Position numbers and translations under genes: made by a program. Below the pieces are notes generated by a model. It did no database searches, had not been told where the DNA came from, and saw only the letters and a program-made list of their open reading frames with translations. A DNA stretch of 64,000 nt from Paraspadella gotoi. Its lineage: Eukaryota > Chaetognatha. Shown piece by piece: positions 1 through 15,197 of the stretch. Each line of letters begins with the position of its first letter. The stretch's first letter is position 1. The DNA lies in assembly GCA_051294375.1 (NCBI GenBank), contig CM119264.1, positions 11,631,030 through 11,695,029 on the forward strand, given 5' to 3'.

Positions 1-194
1 GTCAGGAGGTCACCCCTTTCCCCGAAAGAAGACATGATGGCGACGATGCCTTTTCCGGGTTTTCACAAAACGAAGAATGGATGATACTCCTTTTTCTTTA
101 TTTCCTTTTTTTTTTTAAGATAGAAAGAAAAGATGGAGAAAAGGATGGAATTGTCGGTAAAGTGGGTTGGGTGAAAATAAAATAAAGGTCGTCA

Positions 195-257
<63 letters not shown>

Positions 258-1352
258 AGTTCTCAAAATGGCTTCTTAAGAGCAGAGTCTTCCTTTTTTG
301 CCAAGAAAAATATTCTGCTTTAAAAAAAAGGATCAAGTGTGATGTTGGGAAATTAATTTGTCATCGCCGTTTTAAAAATAGTCATTAAAGTGTTTGTTTC
401 GAAATAAATTGCTTGTCAAGCCCAAACACTATGTACATTTATGTTAATAAGACGTCTCTTGACTAAGCGATTTAATTAAATTTTTAAGTGGAGAAGCGAA
501 GAGGCGGCGACGACGACGACGACGGTGACGACGACAGCGACGACGACGCGTCCATTTATTTTCCGATGTAAGTCGTTAAGGTATTAAGGGCGAAGTAATA
601 ATTAGACGGAAATGTTCGTGGTTGCATTAAGGTGGCCCGTGGGAATAGGCTAATTAAACAAAGTAAAAAAGATAAAACGGAATCACCGCCTTCTTGAAAC
701 GCCTTACAATTACTACAGAATTAGCTCGGCTAAAAAAAAAGCGACGGATGATGGGAAAACCTTTGAAAAGTCAATCACTAAAGCGTCGCATCAGCAGAAA
801 AACATCGGCGCGCGTTCATATTTTATCGTCTCACTAAACAAAGTCTACCAGAGCGAAAGGAATCGATCAGGTTTTGAAAGGAATGAATAAAAAGTCATCG
901 CGAGAAAAAAAAAAAAAAAACACGCGACGCCTCTCGGTGAAAAAAAAAGTCATCGACCGTCGGAGGAATTCCATCGATCCTCACAATCACGGAGGATCTT
1001 CGGTTCACCGGCGCCGGAAAGAAGCCGGGAGACGGCGTTTCCATCGGCGGGCGGAGAAAAAGACATTCGCCCCCCGCCGAACGCCTCCGTCGACGAAGAG
1101 AGAGAGAGAGAGAAAAAGAAAGGAGAGACTTTAGAGAGACAATGGAAAACAATTTGAGGAAAAACCGTAATGGGCCCATTAAAGGAACCTTTAAAAAGAA
1201 AGGGATATATATGGAAACAACGAGATATTTCTTTTCTTGTTCTTTCGCCGATGCGAATGGAATGTGGGCGGGGGCGAGTGAGGAAGGGAGGAAGAGGGAA
1301 GGGGAAAAGCAGAAGGAGAGGAAAGCAAAGAGTGAGAAACGGGTTAGAGAGC

Positions 1353-1405
<53 letters not shown>

Positions 1406-1469
1406 AAATGCTGATTACTATTTGGGGAATTGCCTTCCTATCGTCGTTGGTTAGCGAATTTAAAGAAAA

Positions 1470-1537
<68 letters not shown>

Positions 1538-2181
1538 TTGTTAACCGAGCGACATTTGAATAATGGATACTTAGAGCGAGTTTAAAAGCTGAAAGCCTTT
1601 TCTTGAACTCCTCTCCCCTTTCTTTTTCACAACCTCACCATTCACAATTCTCCGCCCTTAATCCTTCGCCCCGCTTCCCGCTTTTCACTGCCTTTTCTCA
1701 CCTCGAAGTTTCACAAATCACTCGGTGGTTTTATAAAGAGCCAACTCTCTCTTACCCGTCGAGTTCTCGGCTTGCGTCCCGGTTATCGCTCTCCGCTTCT
1801 GGTTCCGCTTCCGCTTCCGGTTCCGCTTCCGCTTTCGCTTTCCCTTCTACTCTTGTTCTCCCTTCGTTGTTTCCGCTCCAGTTTCCGCTCCATCCCTTTC
1901 GCTCCTCTCTGCAAAACTCTATTCTTTTATATGGATATAACTCTGTCACAGCAACAACTCCTCCTCAGCCACTCCAACTCCTCTCCCACCAAAACCACCT
2001 CCGCTCCAGTTCAACCTCCTCCCGCTCCCTCTCCTCCGCCTCTCGCCAGTTTTCACTCGCATCCGTCGCCCGCGCGTGATCGATGTCACTGTGAAAACCT
2101 CTCTCACTTGGTCGCCATGGAAACCGAGAGAAAAATATTACCTGGAAAGGAGCAGGGAGGACTAGAAAACTCACTTTCTAC

Positions 2182-2257
<76 letters not shown>

Positions 2258-2899
2258 CTCTCTCTCGCTCTCTCTTCTCACCATCTCCCATATCGCTCGG
2301 CTTTGGGTTTGAAATCGTCTTCCATTTCACAATCGCCATTTTCTCTCGATTCACTGATCTTTCCGACGACCATTGTTGTCGGAAATCGATGGTGATGAGG
2401 AGCAGGAAGAGGAGGAAGATGTGAATCAGGAGGCGAAAAGAAAAAAAAAAACAAAAAAACAAAAACAATTAAAAAAAAAAAAAAATTCCGACTCGGTTTT
2501 CATTCGAAAATTTCCTCGAACCTTCGCGCCTCAGATTAACTTAACGACGCAACCGCTGAATCCAAGAAAACGGAGAAAAAAAATGCGGATAAAAAAAAGA
2601 GAAAGAAAAGAAAAGGAGGAAAGGAAAGAAGAAAAGAGGAAATAAAAAAGTACGAGCGGCCCGGAAAAAAAAAGGGAAAAACCCTTTAATTTAAAAAGAA
2701 AAGAACAGCGTCGTAGGGTCGTCCCTTTTTCTCGTTCTAACGGAAATAATGGAAAAGATGGCGACGCTAAAACAAAAGATATTCTTGGGGGGAAAAAAAT
2801 GAACGAACTTTTTCTTCGTTTAGCAAAGAAAAAAAAAAATTCTGTGTCTTCATATTCTGAGACAATATTTTATAGTTTAAAAGAAGAAAATTTGTAATT
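1..2899. other. non-coding low-complexity region
   Basis: Contains (AG)n at 198-254, 1353-1402 and 1475-1534, a (GAC)n tract near 499-550, an imperfect TTCCGC-type repeat at about 1796-1895, (CT)n at 2180-2275 and A-rich stretches from 2430 to 2880. Open frames here are Ser-, Arg- or Glu-rich products of these repeats. No gene is supported. Confidence 0.7.
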
Positions 2900-2905
2900 T
2901 TTATT
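2900..2905 (-). promoter_or_regulatory. candidate polyadenylation signal AATAAA
   Basis: On the minus strand AATAAA lies about 48 bases after the TGA at 2953, followed by an AT-rich stretch. The position suits the 3' end of the Ig receptor mRNA, though the 3' UTR would be short and the region is AT-rich enough for chance matches. Confidence 0.35.
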
Positions 2906-2952
2906 ATTTGACAAACTATTACGTCTATCCACGCGGTGGAGGCTACAAATAA

Positions 2953-3182
2953 TCACAGTTTCACCTGTCTGTGATCCGTTTTGTTTCGCGCGTTTTGCGC
3001 GATCACGACCGAGGAGTGCGAGGTCAAGTGTACGGGACCGGTGACGAGCGCGGCAATGTTGGCGTAGTTGTTGCTGGCGTAGTTGTTGTTGGCGTAGTTG
3101 ATGGCGGAGTTGAGATGGCGGGCGGGCGGATCGTCGCCTCGAGCCAGGGTCGTCGAGATCGTCTCATTAGCATAATTGGTGT
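2953..3182 (-). CDS. Ig receptor last exon: C-terminal cytoplasmic tail (5' end in gap)
   Basis: The minus frame leaves N gap 3183-4092 and runs 75 residues to a TGA at 2953-2955. It contains a short internal repeat, NYANNNYASNNYAN, and ends NARNKTDHRQVKL. The segment is GC-richer than its surroundings and codon-like. I assign it to the Ig gene because it is the next open segment downstream of the membrane exon on the same strand. The splice into it lies in the gap, so the link is inferred. The repeated Asn-Tyr-Ala units could be phosphotyrosine sites, but no known docking motif is recognised. Confidence 0.6.
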
Positions 3183-4092
3183 NNNNNNNNNNNNNNNNNN
3201 NNNNNNNNNNNNNNNNNNNNNNNNNNNNNNNNNNNNNNNNNNNNNNNNNNNNNNNNNNNNNNNNNNNNNNNNNNNNNNNNNNNNNNNNNNNNNNNNNNNN
3301 NNNNNNNNNNNNNNNNNNNNNNNNNNNNNNNNNNNNNNNNNNNNNNNNNNNNNNNNNNNNNNNNNNNNNNNNNNNNNNNNNNNNNNNNNNNNNNNNNNNN
3401 NNNNNNNNNNNNNNNNNNNNNNNNNNNNNNNNNNNNNNNNNNNNNNNNNNNNNNNNNNNNNNNNNNNNNNNNNNNNNNNNNNNNNNNNNNNNNNNNNNNN
3501 NNNNNNNNNNNNNNNNNNNNNNNNNNNNNNNNNNNNNNNNNNNNNNNNNNNNNNNNNNNNNNNNNNNNNNNNNNNNNNNNNNNNNNNNNNNNNNNNNNNN
3601 NNNNNNNNNNNNNNNNNNNNNNNNNNNNNNNNNNNNNNNNNNNNNNNNNNNNNNNNNNNNNNNNNNNNNNNNNNNNNNNNNNNNNNNNNNNNNNNNNNNN
3701 NNNNNNNNNNNNNNNNNNNNNNNNNNNNNNNNNNNNNNNNNNNNNNNNNNNNNNNNNNNNNNNNNNNNNNNNNNNNNNNNNNNNNNNNNNNNNNNNNNNN
3801 NNNNNNNNNNNNNNNNNNNNNNNNNNNNNNNNNNNNNNNNNNNNNNNNNNNNNNNNNNNNNNNNNNNNNNNNNNNNNNNNNNNNNNNNNNNNNNNNNNNN
3901 NNNNNNNNNNNNNNNNNNNNNNNNNNNNNNNNNNNNNNNNNNNNNNNNNNNNNNNNNNNNNNNNNNNNNNNNNNNNNNNNNNNNNNNNNNNNNNNNNNNN
4001 NNNNNNNNNNNNNNNNNNNNNNNNNNNNNNNNNNNNNNNNNNNNNNNNNNNNNNNNNNNNNNNNNNNNNNNNNNNNNNNNNNNNNNNNNNNN
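3183..4092. other. assembly gap, 910 N
   Basis: Run of N that hides the acceptor of the last Ig-receptor exon and perhaps further tail exons. Confidence 0.99.
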
Positions 4093-4852
4093 AAAAGGAA
4101 AGATAGCATTTCTTTCTACCTTTTTCCCCCTCACCCTATTTTCCATTACCCTTCAGAGTTCAGACTATTTTTCCTCCTTCTTTTTCAATTTCGCTCCTCA
4201 TCTTTTTCAATATTCCAAACTTAGGCTCATTCTTTCTACAGCCAAACCCGCTTTCTGCCATATCCGCATCTTCCATCCGTTGGTTCACGATTCTGTTAAA
4301 AAAAACAAGAAAGAATTCGTCGTCTCAATGATTAGTTTTTTTTATTCATTTGAGAAAAGACGAGATTAGCCGTCGAAAACAAAGAAACGCCCTCGACGAG
4401 ATTGTCATTTTATTGTGATTTTTCCATTTCTTTGGAATTTGTCGGTATCGTCTTCGTCATCGTCGGTATCATCGCTGTTGTCATCGTTATCGTCGTTGTT
4501 CTAGTTGTCTCTTGGTCAGCTTCATAATTGTGATAATAACTACAGATGATTTTTTGTATTGCATTGTCATTTTAACATCATCGTCGTTGAACTCATACCA
4601 AGCATCAGCAAGCTTTTCCATTACTCTTGTTGACTTAGCCTAATCGATTTATGAAATTGGTATAACCAATATGAAAATTAACTATCCATTTAATGAATAA
4701 ATTTTCTTGCCCCTGTCTTTGGATAGGCTATCTTGGTTTAAGGCCTCCATCGCACTTGGAAGTTAATAACATAACAGGACCCTGCAGGCTTTCAATCAAG
4801 ACTCTCTCGCAGTCAGCGAACATATTTGTGGTCGACTTCGTGGTCTTCTCAC

Positions 4853-5043
4853 CAGCGGTGGTGGTGGCGCTGTGCTCCGTCCTCGCCGTCCTCAGGAGGC
4901 CCTTCTTGTGGAGGAGGATGAGGAGGAGGGAGAGGCAGACGAGGAAAGTGGAGACGATGCAGAGTAGGGAGAGCTCGAAGAGGCCGAGTCGACCCCAGTA
5001 CCTCGTCGCACCCAACTCGTCCAGGATCTGCACAGTCTGGGAG
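4853..5043 (-). CDS. Ig receptor exon: stalk, transmembrane helix, start of cytoplasmic tail
   Basis: 191 bases, acceptor CAG (5044-5046) after a C-rich tract, donor GTGAGA with its GT at 4851-4852. The frame reads SQTVQILDELGATRYWGRLG, then a hydrophobic segment of about 22 residues (core LLCIVSTFLVCLSLLLILL), then the basic stop-transfer HKKGLLRTAR. Topology is therefore type I with the Ig domains outside. It ends in phase 1. If the donor were not used the frame would stay open to 4728, ending in a less convincing tail. It joins the Ig4 exon in phase, which ties the membrane anchor to the Ig domains despite the ~15 kb distance. Confidence 0.82.
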
Positions 5044-5046
5044 CTG

Positions 5047-6729
5047 AGGAGTCGGGAAGGGGGCGTGGGGATGGTTTAGGGGGGGGGGTGGAAGGGGAAA
5101 TGGGAGATGAAGGATTTAAAAACTGAAAAAAATATGGAGCATGTTAATATTAATTATGTCGATTCACTATTTTAGCCTCTCTAGCTCGTAATTTTAGACA
5201 TTTTATTTTAAAATTGAAGCATTTGAAAATGTTAAACACAGTTCTTTCGAAATAAGAGACGATGATAAAAGATAAATCTCGCAGTTTTGTTTGTTGACGC
5301 GGTGGTCGCAGTCTCCGCTCTGTTTTGACTCGCGATGCGTCGCTATTGTTTCGCACTTCGCCGCTTTTGTCGCTCGCGCCTTTCGAGCGAAACTCGAGAT
5401 CGCCAACGTTTATAGCCTCGTTTGCGAAACGATCTTTCCAACGCGCGGGCATTTTTAAAAGTGATCGCTGAATCAAAACCCTTCCTTTAAAATATATGGA
5501 ATCGTTTCTAATTGTGGAAGAAAAAAAAATCATCATTTGCTAAAATCCCTTTCGTTGGGAAAAAGACAAAATGATAAGAGGGAAGGAAAAAAAAAGGAAA
5601 ACGAAAAAAAAAAGAATCGATTATTTTTTTATCAGAAAACATCGGGCAGACAGAAACAATTAAAAATGTATTGGAGGAAAAAAATATGAAAAGACTGAAA
5701 CCGGAANNNNNNNNNNNNNNNNNNNNNNNNNNNNNNNNNNNNNNNNNNNNNNNNNNNNNNNNNNNNNNNNNNNNNNNNNNNNNNNNNNNNNNNNNNNNNN
5801 NNNNNNNNNNNNNNNNNNNNNNNNNNNNNNNNNNNNNNNNNNNNNNNNNNNNNNNNNNNNNNNNNNNNNNNNNNNNNNNNNNNNNNNNNNNNNNNNNNNN
5901 NNNNNNNNNNNNNNNNNNNNNNNNNNNNNNNNNNNNNNNNNNNNNNNNNAAAACAAAAGGGAATTCTCATTTTTATCATTTCCTCCAATCTCTCTCTCTC
6001 TCTTTCTTTCTCTCTCTCTCTCTCCCTCGCTTCACGCCCCCATTCCTCTCACGTCGGTAGTGCTGTTTATTCTTCGCTTCTTTTCCAACTTCCGTTTTTT
6101 TTTCTCGAATCGCGTTTCCTCCATTTGTTCTCCGGTTCTCAACTCGTTTCCTTTTTTCTTTCCTCCGTCTCTTCTTCGTTTCTCTTTCCTTTCTCGGTCT
6201 CATGACTTTGGTCCCGACCGCGACGCTGTTTCGTTGCTCAGTTTTAAATTTCATACCTCGTTCTTAATATAACTAATTTCTAATCATCTCTTTCTTTTAA
6301 TTAGGATTAAATTTATCTTGTAATTCACTTTTTTTTTCACTTTGCGAAGTATCTCACCCACTCCCTTAATCTCGCATCCCTTGTTATCCTATTTATCTCC
6401 ATATTTCTATCTCGTCCTGCCACACATTCCTCAGTTCCTCATTCCATCATTTCTCACGTTCTCCCACATCCACTTTTTTTAGTCTTATGTCCTTTCCCTT
6501 TATTTCCATCTCATCTTCTCCCGCCCTGTCATTCACATTCCTACCCTCTCGTTTTTCGTTTCCTTCTCACCTCTTTCATAAACTCCTTTTTATCTTCTCT
6601 GCATTTCTCCTCATCCTCTCTTTCCCCTCTCATCTTCTTCCATCTTCTCTTTCCTATTTTCCCAGTTTCTTCGAAATCTTCTTCACTTTTCCTCTCCGTT
6701 TATTATTAAAGATTCGCTCATCGTCTTTA

Positions 6730-6764
<35 letters not shown>

Positions 6765-7662
6765 TCTCTCTTCTTGGACCGGCATTTATTATTTATAAGA
6801 TCTTGTACAATAACGAGCTGAGGAAGCGACACGTACACACCCTCTTTCCACCGAAGTGTCACTTGCTCCCTTGGTCCTTACCCTATGATACTTTCTCGCC
6901 GTTCTTCCTCAGCTCTGATAACACATTCTCCCCGTCAACGGTCTTTCCTCGCCATATCTCCCCCCCCAACCTCACCTCCGCCTCGCCCGCCTCCCTGCCC
7001 CCTATTCTTTTTTTCGTCTTTGTCCAATGAGCCATTATCTTTATGTCAAGCCTTTCCCAAGGTGGTCGTAATCGTCGAAGGATTCCTCGCGTTCCGGACC
7101 CGCGATTCGAAGAATGAAGAAAAAAAATATTAAAAAGAAGAAAGAAAGAAAAAGAAAAGAAAAAGAAATTTAAAAAAGGGAGAAAAAAAAAAGAATAATA
7201 ATAATCCCGGGAAATCTCATTACTTTTCCTTTTCCTTTTTTATCCTTTTTTTTTTAAATTCCTTTCTCGCTCGTTTCTTTGTTATTGAATAAACAAGGGC
7301 GCCGATTTCTCGATAAAAAAATAAGAAAAATAATAAAAATAATAAAAATAATGATGACGTCGGAACTCGAGAATCAGGAATAAAAGAGAACAANNNNNNN
7401 NNNNNNNNNNNNNNNNNNTTCGCTTGTTCGAAAATTTTCGAAGAAACAAGGCTTTGCTCTTCTCCCTCTCCTCTCGTCCTCCTCCTCCCCTCTCTCTCTC
7501 CTCTCTCTCTCTCTCATTCTCCTTCTCTCCTCTTTCTTCTCTCTCCTCTCTCTCTCTCTCACTCTCTTCGAGAGTTAGCAAAATGAGAGTACAGAGAAAA
7601 GGCGCGAAACAAATCTGGGTGGGAGTGGGGAGCAAAGTAAGGGCGACAGCATTTGAGTCTTT
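5047..7662. other. intron of the Ig gene, pyrimidine-rich, no exon seen
   Basis: Intron sequence upstream of the membrane exon. It contains N gaps 5707-5949 and 7394-7418, CT tracts at 5990-6024 and 7490-7562, a long C/T-rich stretch 5990-6720 and (GTC)n at 6729-6765. Nothing coding is recognisable. Confidence 0.6.
5707..5949. other. assembly gap, 243 N
   Basis: Run of N followed within 50 bases by a CT microsatellite. Confidence 0.99.
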
Positions 7663-7737
7663 CTCCGAGTCTTGAATCGAAATGAGGTATTTCGATCGGT
7701 TATGCCTTCGACGCTGGAAGAAAAAAAAGAATGAATA

Positions 7738-8155
7738 ACGGAGACGACGATTCGGCGGAGGAGACGACGACAACGACGTCGATGCTCCAGCGCATGATGA
7801 GAGTCGACGATACCAAAAGCGACGACGAACACGAAAATGACGATGATGGCAGGCTGCAACGACGATGAAGACGATCAAGAGCGACGACGACAACGACGAC
7901 ACACGACGACAGCGACGACGATGCATACAACGACATGCACGACGACAATGACGTCAAATGGCATTGACGCTAAAAACGACGACAATGACGACGATGCTGG
8001 AAGCAGTGACGATGAAGACGATGCCGACATCGACGACGATGATGACGACGACGATGACGACAGCGAAGACGATAACGATTCGCGACAGCTACGACGATGA
8101 CGATGCCTCCAGCCGCGATGAACGACCACGACGACGAAAATCGCGACTCCTTTTG
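7738..8155 (+). repeat. imperfect GAC/GAT trinucleotide tract (copy A)
   Basis: Counterpart of 19567-20050 with indels. It carries one NGIDAKN unit instead of two. The last 75 codons stay open in an Asp-rich frame; upstream the frame shifts. Confidence 0.5.
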
Positions 8156-8525
8156 CCATCGTCGTTATCGTTGTCGTTTTGGTTGTCGTCGACGTGATAT
8201 TATCGAGATTCTGACGGGGAAATCATGTTTGGCGTTTTCAAAAAACACGGCGCTGCTGCGTCGTTTTGGCGGATCGAAAAAATAAAAATAATAATAATCT
8301 TTCTAGTTTCTCCGAGAAATTGTTCACGTTTTAAAGGCATTAGATTTGAGCCGAGGAATTTTAAAAAACAGGCACACTAAAGCTTTGGAAGCGGATGGGA
8401 ATTTTAAAGAAGAAACGGAATATATTTTTGTTATATTTTTCAAAACTAAATGCTCTTCAGAGTTAATATATCGTTTTAAAATCATAATCTTCAAGGAGAC
8501 GCTCCTTTTTCCCCCCGCTTCTTAC

Positions 8526-8756
8526 CTATGAACCCTGACGATGGTGAGATTCTTCGAGACGTTGCTAATGGTAACCGCGGACTTTGAGGACGAGCGTCTG
8601 ATCGCCGCTCCGTGGAGGAACTCTCTCTCCGATCTGTAATCGTGGACTTGACCAGAGTTGGCCGACGACCGACCTCGAACGCCCGCGTGGCCGAGACGGA
8701 GGAACCCACCCTCTTCCGTGTGGGGGTAGATGTACACGTGACGTTGCGAGGGGCCA
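8526..8756 (-). pseudogene. broken duplicate of the Ig4 end exon (copy A)
   Basis: Matches 20384-20609 with single-base indels. A G is missing in the Trp codon of the NVTWYIY motif, and extra bases occur further on. The codons for LVLKVRG are the same as in copy B, which supports the absence of the F-strand Cys as a real feature of the exon. Confidence 0.75.
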
Positions 8757-9326
8757 CTGCGGGGAGAAATTGGGGGCGACGGGGAGAGGAGGTTTGTGGG
8801 TGAGTTGAAGAGAGTACGGAAGTGAACGAGTGAAAGGGAATGATGTGAGTAAAGAAAGGGAAGGTAAAAGGTGGAAGCCACGTCTCTCGGGAGCGGCGAA
8901 ACAAGAGGAGAAAAAGAAAATTATTATTTATTTTAAAAAACAATATGTATGCATGGTATATGGCGAGAGCAAGAAAAAAAACGCCAAAAAAAAAAAGCTT
9001 TTAGAAAATAACTAGTGAGAAAAAGGAAGAGAGAAAAAAAATGTTTGAAAAAAAAAGAGCAAGAGAAAAATGGGAGTCGCGGGTGGCGGGAACCAAAAGA
9101 CGGCTTGAATAATCAAGCCGCGACGTCCGGGCAGCGGCCGGCGCCCGTCGGTCGGCGCGTGGAGACCGGGAGCACGGGCGGGAGCGGCGCGGGACGGGCG
9201 GGCGGGTACGGGCGGGCGGGCGGAACAAACGCGAAAAAATCGATGGAGAACTAGAAAGAAAAACGAGAACTAGAAAAAGGTGGAGGTAGATGGAGAGGAA
9301 GAAGGGAGGAGATAGAGAAAGAGAGA

Positions 9327-9397
<71 letters not shown>

Positions 9398-9793
9398 AGA
9401 GAGAGAGAGAAAAGTGGTAAAATGTTCCTAATTAGTGACACGCTGCCGGGAAAAGCTTATTAGTCGAGGCTAAAGGGCAATCGATCAATGTTAAAACATT
9501 TCGTCGAGGTTTCCGAAAGAACATTAATTGTTCACCTGAACTCAATGTTCAAGAAATATTTTGTCTCACGAATATAAGTGTTGATAAGTGATAATTTTTA
9601 CAAAATGATTGCAAGATTTTTAAAAAATAAGAATGGGATAAAATTAATGAAATCGAATGAGGAACGAAGGAATAAAAGAGATAACAACAAAAGAGAGAAT
9701 GAGGAAAGAGATTTCGAGGATTTGACGACGAACAAACAGAATTTTTAGCTTCACAGGCCGGATTGCTTTTTTTTTTCGTTGGCAAATAGCGAG

Positions 9794-9851
<58 letters not shown>

Positions 9852-10089
9852 ACGACGCGCCAACTCCGTAAAATTGAAAACGGAAAAAAAAAAGTGTGAA
9901 CGTTTGGTGAACGGCAACGTAAAGACTCAGACGCGGAAGCCTTTGCGTCAGAGCCACATTTTGGGTTTCATTATTTTGATTGTATACAAAACTTATAAAA
10001 ACTATATAACTTTGCAATACGGCAGCGAATAGTTAATATTTAAAAAAAGAACCTCACTTAGACCTTCGAAATCCCACCAGCTCACTCAC

Positions 10090-10303
10090 CGCGGGGTTAG
10101 AGAGAATCTCGCAAGCCAGGGTGATGTTCTGCCCGCTGTGAGTCACACGAGATGGGACACATGATCTTCGGGGCGAAGACGTAACATGAGTGAAGCGGCG
10201 TTAGTCCCCCGATTTCTCTGAAATTGCTGAAGCGGTCAGCGTTAGGTGGGATAAGATGGAGTCACCAGCTGGGGATCCAGGTACAGGTTGAGACTGTACC
10301 ACT
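10090..10303 (-). pseudogene. broken duplicate of the Ig3/Ig4 exon (copy A)
   Basis: Matches 22010-22228 over its whole length but with several one- to few-base insertions and deletions, including a garbled stretch near 10210-10235. No frame is open through it. Both splice-site regions are recognisable. Confidence 0.75.
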
Positions 10304-10904
10304 CTGAGAAAGAAAGAGGTGAGAGAAAGGATGGCATAGAAATTAATATATTTAAATGAATGAAATACATATTAATACTTGTTGTTCTAGCAGGTAAAAG
10401 CGATAGGAAGTTCTCGATTCGCTATTCTATACCCAAATCAATATCTATGACCATATCACTCTGTCCACCACCCCTGCTTTCGTCTCCCCCCCTTTCCCTT
10501 CACCGGCCACCGGTCGCGGCAAGATAACCATAAACAGGCGAGTATTGACAAAAAGGGATTGAGTTCGCAACGAGCGATGGCGTTGATGGCGGCGTCGGCG
10601 GCGTCGCCTCGACCGCGCCGTCAACGTCTCCGACGCCGGCGGCGATCTGACTTCCCGGCGCCGGGGAGATGCGCCTCACGCCCTGGCTTAGATTATGAGT
10701 TATAATCCCTTTTCTCTCAATATTCACAGAACCCTTTTGTTTTTTGTTGTTTTTTTTTCGCTCGGGCGGTCGGATTAAAAAAAAAAAAAAAAAAACAAGG
10801 GCCGGTTCCTTCTTTCTTTTTCTTTGTCCACTTTTGTCTTTTTGGTCTTCGAATCTTTCTCGTCTCGATTCTTTCGCCGGAGAAGCTCACCCACAATAAC
10901 TTAC

Positions 10905-11037
10905 CTGAATCTTTTCGACTTTCTGTCGCTCGCTGGAAGGTCGAACGGGATCGTGTAGAAGTTTCGGTAGATCCTACTGCATGTTGTACAAGGGAACAGA
11001 GGGGTTGGCGTAGACGTGGCAGGAAACTCGGTGAACT
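10905..11037 (-). pseudogene. broken duplicate of the Ig3 start exon (copy A)
   Basis: Near-identical to 22838-22971, with the acceptor after a still longer (CT)n tract and the GTAAGT donor kept. An inserted base converts the core Trp codon into a TAG stop and shifts the frame, and one G is missing at the donor. Either a decayed exon duplicate or an uncorrected read of the same exon. Confidence 0.75.
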
Positions 11038-11038
11038 C

Positions 11039-11040
<2 letters not shown>

Positions 11041-11131
<91 letters not shown>

Positions 11132-11144
11132 AGAGAGAGAGAGC
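11041..11144. repeat. (AG)n microsatellite at the Ig3 exon acceptor (copy A)
   Basis: About 100 bases of nearly pure AG, directly abutting the acceptor of the broken Ig3 exon. The copy B tract is 22975-23030, about half as long. Confidence 0.95.
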
Positions 11145-13889
<2,745 letters not shown>

Positions 13890-14664
13890 CATTCAGTCAA
13901 ACTAAAACATTGGGGGCATTTTTAAAGAACCATTCCTTTCCTCTACATACCCCTTCCCGCTTCTTTCTTCCTCCATTTGACTGACCTTACTGCCACGAAA
14001 CCTTACTTTGCTGCGGGCATCTCACCTCGCTCCGACCCTGCTCCTTCTTTCCTCCCCCCTCCACCTCCCCCCAAAATACTCCACTCCATTTTCTCAACAC
14101 TCAATTTTCTGGTGTCCGCGGGGCGAAAGCTTTTTCTCGATTTCCCATTTATTTCGACACCTCGGGATTTTCGCCTTTCGTTTTTGAGCACCGACATTCT
14201 ATGGCCCTCTCTCCCTCTCTCTCTCTCTCTCTCTCATCTCTCTCTCTGCATCTCTCCCTCTCTCTTCTCTCTCCTCTTCTCAAACCCTTTTCTTTTTCAG
14301 CTCCCCCATTTTGTTCGACCATTATTTTTTGTTCGAAATCAAAACAAACCCTCGTGCGAGTGTGCGTTTCCATCGTTTACTGGCTATCCCGTCCACTAGA
14401 TCTCCTCGGCACTTCTCACGCCTCCGGTATGAAAATGAACATCTGAAAAGTACTGTATATCTAAGCAACAATCTTTCAATGCGCAATTACAATTTCAATA
14501 ATTCTCTAGATGACGATCCGCCACGGCGTCCCAGCCAATCAAACTTCCCAATTTTCTTCCACGCGTTCCTCTTACCACCTACCAGTTCGACCACTGTACC
14601 ACCTGCGTCCCCTTCCCACCACGCCAAGGCTCATGACATTCTTCCGGTTCGAGTCGATTCTCAC

Positions 14665-14842
14665 CCATACCGACGCATCATTTGCCAGGCGCCTTCCGAG
14701 GTCGTAGCGGCGGCCGACCGACCGAACGCGTGTGGCGTCGTCGACGCGATGCAGACCCATAGCAGTGTCGATACTATCCCCATATATTGCCCGACTGCAA
14801 CCGCTAATAAGGCCGAGTTAGATACCGCCAAATACCCTAACA
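14665..14842 (-). CDS. candidate exon c of a multi-pass membrane protein (copy A)
   Basis: Acceptor GATAG before 14842 and donor GTGAGA (14659-14664). The frame reads VLGYLAVSNSALLAVAVGQY, MGIVSTLLWVCIASTTPHAF, then GRSAAATTSEGAWQMMRRYG: one or two hydrophobic helices followed by a charged or polar loop. In gustatory-receptor-like proteins the LLW helix is followed by a loop with the pattern small-Glu-Ala-x-x-Thr, so a chemoreceptor identity is possible but unproven. It ends in phase 2. I found no convincing next exon between 13.9 and 14.6 kb. Other multi-pass families are equally allowed. Confidence 0.45.
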
Positions 14843-14913
14843 CTATCAATACGAGATAAAGACATAATACATAATACAACAGCCAGGTCCACATAAAACA
14901 ATCAACAACCTAC

Positions 14914-15054
14914 CTGACACGATGAACACTGGCGCCGCGGACCTCCCAACAAGGATGTCATTATATCGTCTGTCATCTTCTCGATTGATTATGAAAATGA
15001 AGAAAAAGCTGTTTACAGTCCTGTCTAGTTTTTTTTTTGCGTCAGCCGCAGTTG
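14914..15054 (-). CDS. candidate exon b of a multi-pass membrane protein (copy A)
   Basis: Acceptor TTTTTTTAG (CTA at 15055-15057 on the plus strand) and donor GTAGGT (GT at 14912-14913). The frame reads ADAKKKLDRTVNSFFFIFII, then NREDDRRYNDILVGRSAAPV and on to FIVS. 141 bases, entering and leaving in phase 1, with no stop in this frame. The intron to exon c would be 71 bases, typical of compact invertebrate introns. Confidence 0.42.
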
Positions 15055-15197
15055 CTAAAAAAAGAAACGCAGAGAAAAAGCGGTTAGTTAATGCTCTATT
15101 TTTTTTCTCGATATAGAAACCGCTCGCCCGGCGATGCTTCGTTTATAACGAGCGGTGAGTTAGCCGTATAAACGACGACCGATTGGTTTCGGTTTAC

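Noticed and set aside
115-388. Overlapping open frames made of Leu-Ser or Arg-Glu repeats
   Set aside because: They are translations of the (AG)n tract at 198-254. The same applies to the many Ser-Leu and Arg-Glu frames at CT/AG tracts across the window.
1603-2395. Ser-, Ala- and Pro-rich plus-strand frames of 158 and 207 codons
   Set aside because: Built on an imperfect TTCCGC repeat and CT tracts. Two frames overlap with equal quality, and there are no domain features or convincing splice sites.
10500-10727. Minus-strand frame rich in Ala, Pro and Thr between the Ig3 exons (also 22430-22620)
   Set aside because: The flanking Ig exons already join in phase without it, and the two copies read in different frames. 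It is more likely a GC-rich intronic repeat than an exon.
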